This document shows, piece by piece, positions 21,107 to 31,867 of a stretch of 64,000 nucleotides of DNA. The DNA comes from Batillaria attramentaria. Lineage: Eukaryota; Mollusca; Gastropoda; Batillariidae. The stretch covers positions 247,501 to 311,500 of the forward strand of contig JACVVK020000150.1 of the NCBI GenBank assembly GCA_018292915.2, written 5' to 3'. The position numbers and the translations under genes are program-made. How positions within the stretch are numbered: position 1 is the first letter of the stretch; each line of letters starts with the position of its first letter. Under the pieces are notes generated by a model. It ran no database searches. It had not been told where the DNA came from and saw nothing but the letters and a program-made list of their open reading frames with translations.

Positions 21107-24100
21107 TTGGAGTACTTTATGGAGTAACAACAGTGGTGGTTGGTCACCCATTTGACACACTCAAAACCAAGATGCAAGCACAAAGTGGATTTGAACATAC
21201 AAGCATGGTTCAGACATTCTGGAAGACACTAAAAAATCATGGGATTCGTGGTTTGTACAGGCAAGTTCTAGTATATGTGGTGGTTGTTGATGTTTTGTTT
21301 GCTTAAATATATATATGACCAACTTGGTGCATGTACTACAGTGGACTCCACTTTTAAAACAGCTCTGATGAAAAATGTCTCGTATAATTGATGGTTGGTG
21401 ATTAACCAAAGGTGAAACCTGTTTGATAGGAACTGTGATGCTCTGAGACAAATAAAGCGGCTTTTCCATGGGTGACGTACGTTGACAGACATCGGTCGAT
21501 TGTCAGGCAACTAAAATCTGCCATGGAAACGCGCGCTCGCTGACTCCCTTTCCACAAGTATGGCCGGTCATGAATCAAATCGATTATTTCGATGACTTTG
21601 GGCAGTTTAGCCGCCGAAGGTTTAGGCTGAACACTGCTAGCCACCATCTTCAAAGTTTCCGGTTCTGATCAAGGCCGCATTCCTATGCTAGCGGCCAATC
21701 AGATCGCTTGGATTTCTGCCGACAAGGTCACCGACTCGCCCAGAGTAGAGCGCCGCTCTACTCTCACTGACGCATCAGCCGATGTCTGCCAACCCCTTTT
21801 CCGTGGACGATTTTCAGCTGGGACGCGAAGTTGGCTGATTGTTGGGCGACATACGTCGGTCATGGAAAAGGGGCTTAAGGTGTAAATACCGGTATTCTGG
21901 CGAGCATGTTGCTGTAGTTCTGAGTGAAAAGTCCCACCAGCTTGCTGGTGTCAGTTCATGACAACACAATAAATGTGGAGCTAATCAGTGATAACAAAAC
22001 AACAACAAATACGCAGGACTTTTGCCTGTCAATATAACTTCTTTGTTTGTTTCTCTTTTTTTTCAGAGGCTGCATTCCACCACTCTGGGGGTCAGGAATC
22101 TATCGCTCAATACAGTTTGCTGCCTTTGAAGCAGTGTAAGTATTCTGTCGCCATGCCTCACAATCACAGGCTGGCACCAAGAAAATAGAAGCAGAAGTGC
22201 AAACCAAACAGGTACAGTTACTGCTGCAGCCATGCCAGTTTCTGCACTAGGACAACTTTGAGATATTGCAATTCTCATTTACACAGCCATCAGACATTGG
22301 GCTATTGCATTTGAACTGCACTTCTGAGATGGACTACTTATGTTGAGGGTACAGGTGCACTCACAAACACAACCGCTTCAGAGCAAAAGGTCTTTGGTGA
22401 AGCCAATGGTGCTGGTGCTGGATGTCTTATCAGTAATGGGCAGGCAATTAACCACAGACTTGTCACACTGGTAGGCTTACATGCTGCTGGCAATGGTCAA
22501 TGCTGGGATCATGAATAGGCCAGTGTATTTGTCCTTAGCCACACAGAAGAAACGTCAATACACTGTATTTTTTTTATTCTTTAGAATCCCCCCTCAGTAC
22601 CTGTGCTGCTGAAACCTTTGAATGATTCTGTGTCATGCAGGTACACTCACCAGAGTAATGGTGTAGGCATGTACGAGCTGCCTATGACCGGTGGCTTACA
22701 GCTGTAAGTATGACAGTATCTCAGCCAGTACAGTACAGTCTTGACAGTGGGCTCCTTTACTAATTACACTGCAAGTATCGTTAAGTCTATTGGTCCTGAC
22801 ATAGTTGACCTAAGGCCAAAGAGTGAACATCGCAAGTTAACAAGAGCTACAATAGCTCTCATGGGTTCACATACCTTGAAATCTTAACCAGTATTATTAT
22901 GGACTTTCCAACCACTACTGCTCCATGGAAATAAAATATCTCTTGTTATGGTGACTTTCCTGTGATAACTACACATGTTTGCTGCACATTCATCACAAAT
23001 GACATAAAAATAATGTTGTCTTGGAACCACAGTTAGTTTTGGTGATGTCACTGAGTGACATGATGATGATTCTGATATCTCAGCTGATGTATTTTATTTC
23101 TTGTAACCATTTTGTTTCCAGACACCATTCGGAAATGTACCTTGTCCCTTTTTCACCAAATTCAGTTTGCTTTTTTGAGTCACTGATAAAAAAAACCAAC
23201 ATATTTTAATATTGTAATATTGTTTTCCAGTTGCTGTAAATGCGTCAGTGGCTTTGTTTTATGACTAGAAACAGTGGCATCATGTCATCTGTTTGCCTTC
23301 AGACATTTACCAGATACAACTTTGGATGCACATAAGCCTGATCTATCATTTGGAATCAAAATTGGCCGGTAGGAATGTGCATTTTGGAGATTGGGAAAAT
23401 ATTCTGCAACCCTAAGTGGAAAGTCATTTGAAGGGTTGTTTACCAACATTAACCAGATGTTTTGAGCAGATTTGTTGACACAGTGCAAGAAATGGATGTG
23501 TTCCAAAAATATAAAAAGATCATTTCTTTACATACAGGTCTTATTGCATGCAACAGCAAAAAATTTTTCTCAACAGTGTTCTTTTGATGTTTGCCAATTT
23601 CTTGATTGAAGCAAAAGATAATCCTAGGTAGTTCAGACAGTAATATTATCATTCACAAATATTTCCCTTTATCTTCTATCTACTTAAAAAGTACACACAT
23701 ATTTTCAATTATGTTTTATGTGATTGGCATTGAAGATATGTCTGTGTGTTCCACAAGCTATGGAAGTTGGTAGGGGCTTTGAAAAATGACAAAACGTCAA
23801 GACACCTGTGAACCTTTAGGAGTTCTGCTTTTCTCAGAGAAAGATATGCAGATATGCTTTTGCATATAAAGGTTCAGCATGTATACAAACACTCACTGCT
23901 TTGCTGTCCAGAACTAGCACATATTTTGTTATAAGTTGACACATGAAAGTCAATGCTCTAGTCTGGAGGAATAACACAAAACCTTTTTTTTGTTTCCTTG
24001 ACTCCAGAGGTGTATTCCACTCTTTCATAAAATGTTGATGTTAATGACCAGCCTGAGGCCACTCACCATTTTACCTGGAATTCCCGCCCCCAAGTCTCAC

Positions 24101-27100
24101 TTTTGACAGCTTTGCGCCATTTGCAATCCAGTTTTAATCCAATCAGAGAACACTACTTTTGTTTGGGCTCAGGGTTCGTTCGCTACTGGTTTAGTGATCA
24201 AGAGCCCCCATTGTGGTGTGTTGGTTTGTCATGTTGTGAACTGTGTAACATTCTCTGATATTTGTCAAGTTGTTTCATGATAATGGACTATGTCGTTTGG
24301 TGGGCTGTTTATGCCCTGCCACCATTCTGTCTGCTGTTTTGGTGCATGGTGGTTTCAACCAGGTTTGCTGTTTTGAAAAATCGGCCATCGGCATTGCCTG
24401 CACCCACACCCTCACCTTTACTCATGCCCTTCATTGTGTCATTGTGACGTTGACTGCATGCCTCAGTTGGTGCAAGGTGAGTGAAACACACCGATTCATT
24501 TGCGGTACCAAACTCCATGCCGTAACATCGGCTCGTTTTACCCCTGACCTTACATTCGCTGCAAATCAGCGTTGGATTGCCACGCATGGAGATGAGGCCT
24601 ATGTCACTGCTATGACCCCTGCGGGTTACCACTTCCACAAACCTCCCTTGCACCATGTCAAGAGGGTGCGGTATACCGTTTGTTGTCAGGGCCAGCAACT
24701 CCAATCGTGTCTTTCACCACCCTGGACTTTATCTTCATCGAATGTGTACAGATGCTTTTGACTGTAAACAGAGTCTCTGCCGCGTGTTTGTCTATACAGA
24801 CCACCACCCAACAAGTCTAACAAACTACTTGCATCGATGTTCTTTCGGGAATTTCCGAAACTATTGTTACGCTACGTGGACTCTCACTGTGATGTTTCCT
24901 TTTGGGAGGACTTCAATGTCCACTACCACACTGACTTTGAAAGTCAGGTAGGCCGCATGAAGACGCTGCTGAGTGACCATGGCCTTTGTCAGTTGGTGGA
25001 TCAGGCCACTTATCATCACGGTCACATCCTTGATTGGGGGGTGGTGCATGCTGACAGCAGCCTCCTGTCTGTGCTGGACACTGCAGGCCTCTCTGACCAC
25101 CATGTCCATGTCTGCAATCTCGCTGTCACCAGGCCACCATCCCCCACTTGCGTCGTGATGACACGCAACCTACGCGCTGTGCATCTGGCTTACCTGCAGT
25201 CTGACATCGCTGCCTAGGCTGTGTCCCTGGAAGGTCATTGCGCCAACACTGGTTTTGATGTGGAAGTTCTCATCGACAGCTACGACGATGGCGTGAAGGA
25301 GATCCTGGACCGCCCTGTTCTGTCGGTGTGCAAAACAGCGTGGCACAACTGATTTTGAAAAAAAAAAATCCGACTGTGTCACACCCTTGCTGTGGCATCT
25401 TCACTGGCTGCCAGTGAATTTCGCATTCCACACAAAATCTGCATACTGGTATTTCGCTTCTTTGACAGAACTCTTCCGGCCCACCTTCCGAACTTCCTCA
25501 CAGTCCACCAAGCAGCACGCACTCTTCATTCTTCCACTGAAGAACTGTTGAAAGTTTCTCGCTGAAACCTCCAGACAGTAGGTGAGCGCACGATTAGCTT
25601 TGCTGTCCCGTCACTCTGGAGTGCACTTCCTGCCGGTCTGAGATTCTATTCTTGTTTAGTCAATGCAGAGGAGAAATCCACCAACATGTTTTTTTTCTCC
25701 AATTTGACACCTGCATACAAAACAAATGGGCACACATTTGGACACAAAGCTACAGCCCTGACTGTGTATACGGTATACCTATCGCTTGAAGAAAATTGCT
25801 TAAAGTTTGAAGTTAATATGACGATGCATGAGTGCTGATTGACTTTCACCTGACAAACATAAACTACCATATTTGATGATTTCAAACACTGAGGTTGGAG
25901 CCAAAAGAACTCAAATATTGTCTTGGAAGTTTTCGTTTTTGCAAACCAAATGGTGCTGTTCGACCAGTTATCCGTTCGGACACTACTCTCAACCAGATAC
26001 ATCCCACAGTAATAGGAGGTTCATTTACAGTCAAGCACATTCTCTGTCACCGCTTCTGCTCTGCTTGACACGGGATGCGGGCCTATGTTTCAGCATTATA
26101 AGCCGACATCATCAATACATCACACACTTCTCAAGAATTCTACTGATCTAATGGCTCCACTTTTAGCATCACAAATTGGATCAACTGGATTGTGGCCTGT
26201 AGGCATTCAGTAACAAACCTTGATCTTTTACAGCAACACACTGTACGGTGATTATTACGGTATGTTTGCCCTCACATTTACCTCATTTTTGTGTGTGAAC
26301 CACTTTTACTTAATTTTCATACATGTGTGAAACAACCCTGTGGTGTTTACCCTGTATCACACTGGTACTCTTCTCCCACCAGATTTCAAGACAAGGCCAC
26401 GAAAACTAGGTATGTTGTGAATTCCAGGCAAGGTGGCGCGAGGCCTAAGACTGTGACTGAATGTTCATGGTGGGTCTCACCTTGTTGCAGGCGTGTTTTG
26501 CTGGGTGCTGTGTGTTCAGCTACAGCAAGAGCAGTCATTGAAACACCACTTGAGTATGCCAAGGTTGGTTGAGCAGTCATTGAAACACCGCTTGAGTATG
26601 CCAAGGTTGGTTATCTAATACTAATGAACACCATCACTGCTGTCTGTTATCGCCAGTAAGATGGGATTGTGTGGTTCTCTGTATGATGTCAAATGGTGTT
26701 TTATGCTACAGGGGAGTCAGACACTCTAGCTTTCGGAATATTTATGGTCCCAGGCCTAACCACACTTAATAAGCCCAACACACCTGTCGTTCACTCTCAA
26801 GGGTAATAGCTCTGTCAAAGAGGAGACATTCTGCTACAAGAATTCATTGCAACTAAATTGACTGCTCCTGTTTTATTAGTTTAGCACCCCGTACATTCCA
26901 TGACACATAAACAAGTAAATGACAACCAACCAGCCATGTTGCCATTTGCTTTGGGTACATGTACCGGTATTACTTTTATTTGTGTGTTCAGTAAGGTTAA
27001 ATGTTCTTTGATATACTTGAAATCATTTTTTGTTGTTGTTGTTGTTGTCTGGGTTGAAGCAGATGATGTCTAACTGGAAGCATACGTAAATTGATATGCT

Positions 27101-30100
27101 TAGAGTGCTGCGGTCTGTGATACACAACTTAAAGGACACCAATCAATGCCTTTAAACAGTAATGTTTATTGTGCAAGTAGAAAGAATAAGAATGCACAGC
27201 TGACAGAAATAATAATAATAATCGCATTAATATAGGCGCTTTATCCCAAATATTTCGGCTCAAAGCGCCGCGAGCTAAACCCAACACGCACGCTCACGTG
27301 AATCACACGCATTCTCTCACGCACAGGACATAAACGTATTACAATCACGTGGTGCGAAGGGTCAGCTCAGCTATTTAAATTTCGGAATTAAGATATGCAT
27401 TTATTTTTCAAACTTGGTGGGCTGAACATTTCCAAAGCAAATCACATTGTGCAAACCATGGACACCCTGGCTATTGTGTTCCACCTGTATTACACCAACC
27501 CCCCCTCAACATGTGAATAAGTGTCTACATAAGAACACAAACTGACTGATACAATTCTAGTTTGGAAATGGTGGTTTTGAGGCATTTGTTCTATATATTG
27601 CTGATTTCATTTGGCATTGGCTTTGCAACTGGACTTACACCAGCTTGAAATACACATGTGAAACTGGGGTGGTGAAACAGTAATCAGGGTGGAAAATGCT
27701 TACTGACAGGCCACGGTCCCTAGATGCACGCCTGCTGTGGACCTGGTTATCCTCATTGTGCTACACATAGTTGGCTTGCTGGCTCGGTACACACAAATGT
27801 GCACGCAGTTGTCAATGATAACGTCTTTAAACCAAACCATTATTATGCGCATAGTTGAGAAAAAGTGAATCAAGTGTGTCAGATTTGGGCGCTTTAAAAA
27901 AAAAAAAAAAAAAGTATTGGAAGTCATCAGCTGGTTTGAGGTCACTCATCCGAAAGCTGAGTTCTACCTATTAAAAATATTTTCCATGGCTGTTTTGTAG
28001 AGATCACAAAATAATGAAAATGTGTGTTATGGTGGCGTGTTACCAAAATAATTATAACATACACATGACACAGTATTTATTCACTAGTGATGTCATACTG
28101 TGTAACTGTATTCAGGATGTTACATACCATTTTATGTGAAATTGTAGTATTCCAGCAACTTATTTCATAGAAGTGCAGTATTGTGTGTTGGAGGGTTTTT
28201 TGGTTTGTTTTTTTATTTTGTTTGTTTTGGAATAAGTTAAGTGGTGTGACACAGCAATTGTTTCTGTTGTTTTTAAGCAGCCTTCCATTTGCAGGTTCGG
28301 CGTCAAACAAATCAAACCTGGAAACTCGCGAAAGTGTACACTGTAAGTATTGGTGAGCAGCTGAAGCATTTCTGTGTATGTGGGGAAATGTTCAGCTGCT
28401 GGCTTCACCAGATACAAGCAAGTGTTCATTAACTGGTTAATAAAGTGTACTCCGTGTGTGTACATAAAATAATAGCAGGCTGCATGAGAAAGAAAAACAG
28501 GAATGGCCCCATCCCAACAAAACAGACAAAAAAGCAAGAAATCTCTGGAGAAACTCCAGATTTCTTGCTTTTTTGTCTGTTTTGTTGTCATTGTTGCTAG
28601 TTGGTTTGTTTTGGTTGTTTTCTTTCTTTCTTCAAGTCTGTAAGACCTACAAAAGACACTAGATCCGCTATGCTATAGCAGATCTAGAATCCTAGGAGAG
28701 AAAAGACGTCAGTTCCGTGAACTAAACATTTCATGTCAGCCCCACGCAAGTCATCTGATGCTTGTCTTTGTGATTTTCCTGATGGTGTTGTGAATTCCTT
28801 GACTGAATTAATTTTTACACAAAGTCTGGAAGATGTCGAAGGCAGTGACAATATTTACAGATTTTGTCTGTGAACTAAACATTTGACGCCTGCCTCACGC
28901 AGGTCGTCTGACATAGGATGCTTGTTCATGTGATTTCCCTGTTGCTTTTGTGACTTCCCTCACTGAATTAATTTTGCAGAAAATATGGCAGATCTAGAGG
29001 GTTGGTGAAACGTGGACTTGAATAATTTGGACTGTCCTTATGAAATTGCAAAATTGGAACTCTTTGGGTTGGTGCTCAGTTCTCACAGAAACTTGTGAAG
29101 CTGTGCTATGAAGTTACATGTATTCAGTATAATTGGATGAACATCCAAAGTCTAGAAAATGAAGGCATTTGAACAACTTTTTTGGACGAAAACATAACAT
29201 GACCAATTTCTTTAAATGGGCAACAACTCTTCTGAAAATTTGCAAGAAAAAATCATGCAAGGTGTGTCAGGAGCATATGATTGCCCATTTCACCTCGGAG
29301 TAAAAAGCCCTTCAACAAGGTGGTTTAGGACAGACATACCCATGATTACATCCGTCCACACACGCGTCACACAACTCATACAGTTTGTGCAGTTATTTGT
29401 AAATGTACCAGCATACATGTGCCAGTATACACATTATGTCAGTGTCTCTGTCAGACTCCTTTTGTGCTTATGGTTTTACAATCTGAATCACACTCACCAG
29501 GCTTCGCAGGGAACCAACATTATACACATGAATGACACCATTGGCAGGGTTTTGGTGTGACATGGGTCCGGACACTGGGATTGATGTCAACGTTCTTTGT
29601 GCTGGTGGATTCAGGTCGGCGCCATTTTCCTGAGCATTTCAAACGCCCATTGTTGGGACCTTTGCTGACAGCAGGTGTGGCAGCAACACTAGCCTGGTGG
29701 ATTGTCTGGCCTCTTGAGTACATGCGTTGCCAGGTACAATGCAGCTATGGCCAGTAAGTATGCACCTACAAATTAGTGTACAAATACATGTATCGCAAAA
29801 TTCAGAGAAAATTCCGACAGCTGATTGACTAATGACTCACCTGTAAATAGTGAAATCGTGCTCAAAACCTCTGCCAACATAAAAGCGACGTAAAAGGGAC
29901 AGAAACCACTTAACTTTCACAAAGGACGGCACGGGTCAACGTTTCGGCTTTCGCCTTCCTCAGGACACGAACAAATGGGACTTCAACAAACAAAGGTAAC
30001 TGCGGACATACTGACATACATACACGACGCGGGCGGGGGGGGGGGGGGGGGGGGGGGGGGAAATGAACGAAATGAAATGGTGGGCGAGAAAAGGACCAGA

Positions 30101-31867
30101 AAACAATAGTAAAAATATCACAACACCCATCCTTTGGTGAAAGAAGACCATGGACTGTGTGTGAAAAAAAAAAGGGGGGGGGGGGGGCAGAAAAGAATAG
30201 TAAAAAATAGCGAAGACATCACAACACCCATCCTTTGGTGGCACAAGACCATGGACTGTGTGTGAAAAAAGTTCAGAGGGTTATGTTATGGCTTTTCGTT
30301 CAAACCACCCGGGGCCTGGCTTCCCAGGCGCTGAATAATATGAGCCTCCGTATCACATCTGTCTGTGGCGTCGCCATGCGTAAGCCACAGGCCAGTGACC
30401 GTCATATTTAAGATGGAGTGGCCTGCAGAGTTGAAATGCACATAAACGGGTTTTATTCTCTCTGGTGTCGGTGATATGTTCTGCAAAGCATGTTGCCAGG
30501 CTACGTCCAGTTTCCCCAACATACAGTTTGTGACATGCGGTACAGATGATGACGTAGATGAGGTTGATGCCGTCATCATCTGTACCGCCTGTCACAAACT
30601 CAAATCAAATATGACAGTAACTGGCCTGTAGCTTATACACGGACGTGATATGGAGTCATATATTATTCAGCGTCTCGGAAGCCAGGCCCCAGATGGTTTG
30701 AACGAAAAGCCGTAACATAACCCTCTGAACTTTTTTCACACACAGTCCATGGTCTTGTGTCACCAAGGGATGGGTGTTGTGATGTCTTTGCTATTTTTTA
30801 CTATTCTGTTCTGCCCCCCCCCCCCCCCCTTTTTTTTTTTCACAGTCCATGGTCTTCTTTCACCAAAGGATGGGTGTTGTGATATTTTTACTATTGTTTT
30901 CTGGTCCTTTTCTCGCCCATTTTATTTCATTCATTTTTGTTTTTTTCCCACGCCATGTATGTCAGTACCTTTTGTTTGTTTGTTGAAGTTATGTCCCACT
31001 TGTTTGTGGCCCGAGGAAGGCGAAAGCGGGAACGTTGACCCGTGCTGTCCTTTGTGAAAGTTAAGTGGTTTCTGTTCCTTTTATGTCGCTTTTATTTGCT
31101 TAACTTGTAACCACTTCGCAGTCATTACTGTTTCCTTTCCTCTCTGCCATCATAGGCTAAAAGGGCCTAGGTGTCGAACCAATCCACAACGCTCAGGCTC
31201 TTGTACATGTACCAAATAACGCAAACAGCATATTATACCACTGACAGTTATTGGCCAGCAGGCGTACGGTTTGAGCCACTGCCAGACGCATAAACAAAAT
31301 GCACAGAAGTCTGAGACTTGGTTCTAGTATTAAACTAATAATGCTGGGACTATCATCAGTGTGCAACAACGTTTAGTCCCTAAATCAGTTGTAAACTCGC
31401 CTTAGTCTTTGTTTATGTATCTTGTACTCATCATTTAGGCTCAGCGTAGTTGAGCTCATCTCTGACTTACGTCCTAAGGCTCGCTGGGCCCGACGACTGA
31501 ATGGACTTGTGTTCCGTGTCAACATATTCTATGGCACTTGGTAATGTGTAAAACTGCTCCACCGATGACCACATTATATGTGCAAATGTCTCTCTGTAAA
31601 TGACAAGTCATTTACTCTAACAAATGACTGCAGACTGATGACTGACAAGTAGTGCATCTGAAATGATGGCTGTTTAAATGTGTTCCCAGGGACATTTCTG
31701 TGATACAACGCATGAGACTTGTCATTAGAGAACGTGGTGGATTCCTAGCACTCTACAGGGGTTTGCTGCCTGGCACACTGCGCAGTTTCTTTGCCAATGG
31801 TACGAGCATGATAGTCATGTCGTTCGCTCATAGAAAAGTGTCTCAACTTGGCTTACGGAATGTTTGA
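21107..31867 (+). CDS. SLC25-family mitochondrial carrier, 5' end unresolved
   Basis: Seven phase-compatible exons were read: 21107-21260, 22067-22135, 22641-22703, 26491-26563, 28295-28342, 29548-29753 and 31690-31867 (TGA). About 263 codons are visible; the family is usually near 300, so only a short N-terminus is missing. All three carrier signatures are present: HPFDTLKTK in repeat 1, TPLEYAKVRRQT in repeat 2 and WPLEYMRCQVQ in repeat 3. Further family motifs are GLYRGCIPPLWG, GFGVTWVRT and GLLPGTLRSFFANG. The product should exchange a small metabolite across the mitochondrial inner membrane; the substrate cannot be assigned. Intron 1 begins GC rather than GT. The end of exon 4 is tandemly duplicated. 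Introns carry LINE, Penelope-like and dispersed repeats. Confidence 0.88.
21457..21876. mobile_element. Candidate MITE with long imperfect inverted ends
   Basis: The left end AAGCGGCTTTTCCATGGGTG and the reversed right end AAGCCCCTTTTCCATGACCG open imperfect inverted repeats. These continue for 40 bp or more, with GACGTA(C/T)GT and CGGTCGATTG / CAACAATCAGCC. There is no coding frame. It lies in the first visible SLC25 intron. Superfamily and target duplication could not be settled. Confidence 0.5.
24460..25640 (+). mobile_element. CR1-like LINE relic: endonuclease end joined to RT end
   Basis: Frames read THRFICGTKLHAVTSARF, then VDSHCDVSFWEDFNVHYHTD, LLSDHGLCQLVDQATYHHGH, LDWGVVHADSS and GLSDHHVHVCNLAVT. 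These are the C-terminal half of an apurinic-like endonuclease of CR1-group elements, with the expected GDFN-type motif decayed to EDFN. From about 25378 the sequence jumps to the reverse-transcriptase tail (LHWLPVNFRIPHKICILVF). The whole catalytic RT is missing. Frameshifts and stops are present. It lies in SLC25 intron 3. Confidence 0.75.
26529..26612 (+). repeat. 42-bp tandem duplication covering an exon end and its splice donor
   Basis: The block GAGCAGTCATTGAAACACC...AAGGTTGGTT occurs at 26529-26570 and again at 26571-26612 with one substitution (A to G). It includes the last codons of SLC25 exon 4 and the GTTGGT donor. Using the second donor would add GTT GGT TGA, an in-frame stop. Confidence 0.9.
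27213..27400 (+). repeat. Dispersed short repeat with (AAT)n edge, copy 1
   Basis: This starts with an (AAT)n run, then GGCGCTTTATCCCAAATATT, GCGCCGCGAGC, CA-rich middle, and ends GTGGTGCGAAGGGTCAGCTC / CTATTTAAATTTCGGAATT. The same order of blocks occurs at 36335-36495. The GCGCTTTAT plus (AAT)n edge resembles the 3' tails of the two CR1/L2-like LINEs in this window, suggesting a LINE-dependent SINE or LINE tail. Confidence 0.55.
28515..28587. repeat. Near-perfect 34-bp-arm hairpin
   Basis: Left arm 28515-28550 and right arm 28554-28587 are inverted copies separated by AAA. The left arm has a 2-base insertion (CT) and no mismatches otherwise. It lies in SLC25 intron 5, just after exon 28295-28342. 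It could be an extrudable palindrome or a transcribed hairpin. Confidence 0.85.
28660..29370 (+). repeat. Composite dispersed repeat A-A-B-C, uninterrupted copy
   Basis: Two A units (from about 28700 and about 28870; GTGAACTAAACATTT, GGATGCTTGTTCATGTG, GTGACTTCCCT) are followed by B (GGTTGGTGAAACGTGGACTT, TTGGAACTCTTTGGG) and C (CAGTATAATTGGATGA through TTACATCCGTCCACA). This is the reference order for the split copy at 12905-13116 plus 18690-19125. It is not coding. Confidence 0.7.
29881..31094. mobile_element. Head-to-head Penelope-like element palindrome
   Basis: Two copies of one element face each other around about 30562, where 29-bp arms (TTTGTGACATGCGGTACAG... / ...CTGTACCGCCTGTCACAAA) flank a 16-bp centre. 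Outward, both arms share a GIY-YIG region, AACGAAAAGCC(A/G)TAACATAACCC, GACCATGGACTGTGTGTG, poly-G/C tracts, and the terminal GTTAAGTGGTTTCTGT(T/C)CCT. The right arm lacks about 120 bp near the centre. Inverted duplication is common for Penelope-like elements. It lies in SLC25 intron 6. Confidence 0.8.
30286..30600 (-). pseudogene. Penelope-like element GIY-YIG endonuclease domain, frameshifted
   Basis: Two overlapping minus-strand frames together give the nuclease. One reads LIYVIICTACHKLYVGETGR and the other continues VHFNSAGHSILNMTVTGLWL, HIIQRLGSQAPGG. These are the GIY- and YIG-like halves plus the GETGR helix of PLE C-terminal nucleases. The residue usually Arg after SLAT is Cys here. 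The frames do not join, so the copy is inactive. The reverse-transcriptase part of the element is absent. Confidence 0.75.

Noticed and set aside
30286..30600. Host GIY-YIG repair or SLX1-type nuclease
   Set aside because: The surrounding repeats, palindrome and frame breaks identify a Penelope-like element remnant.
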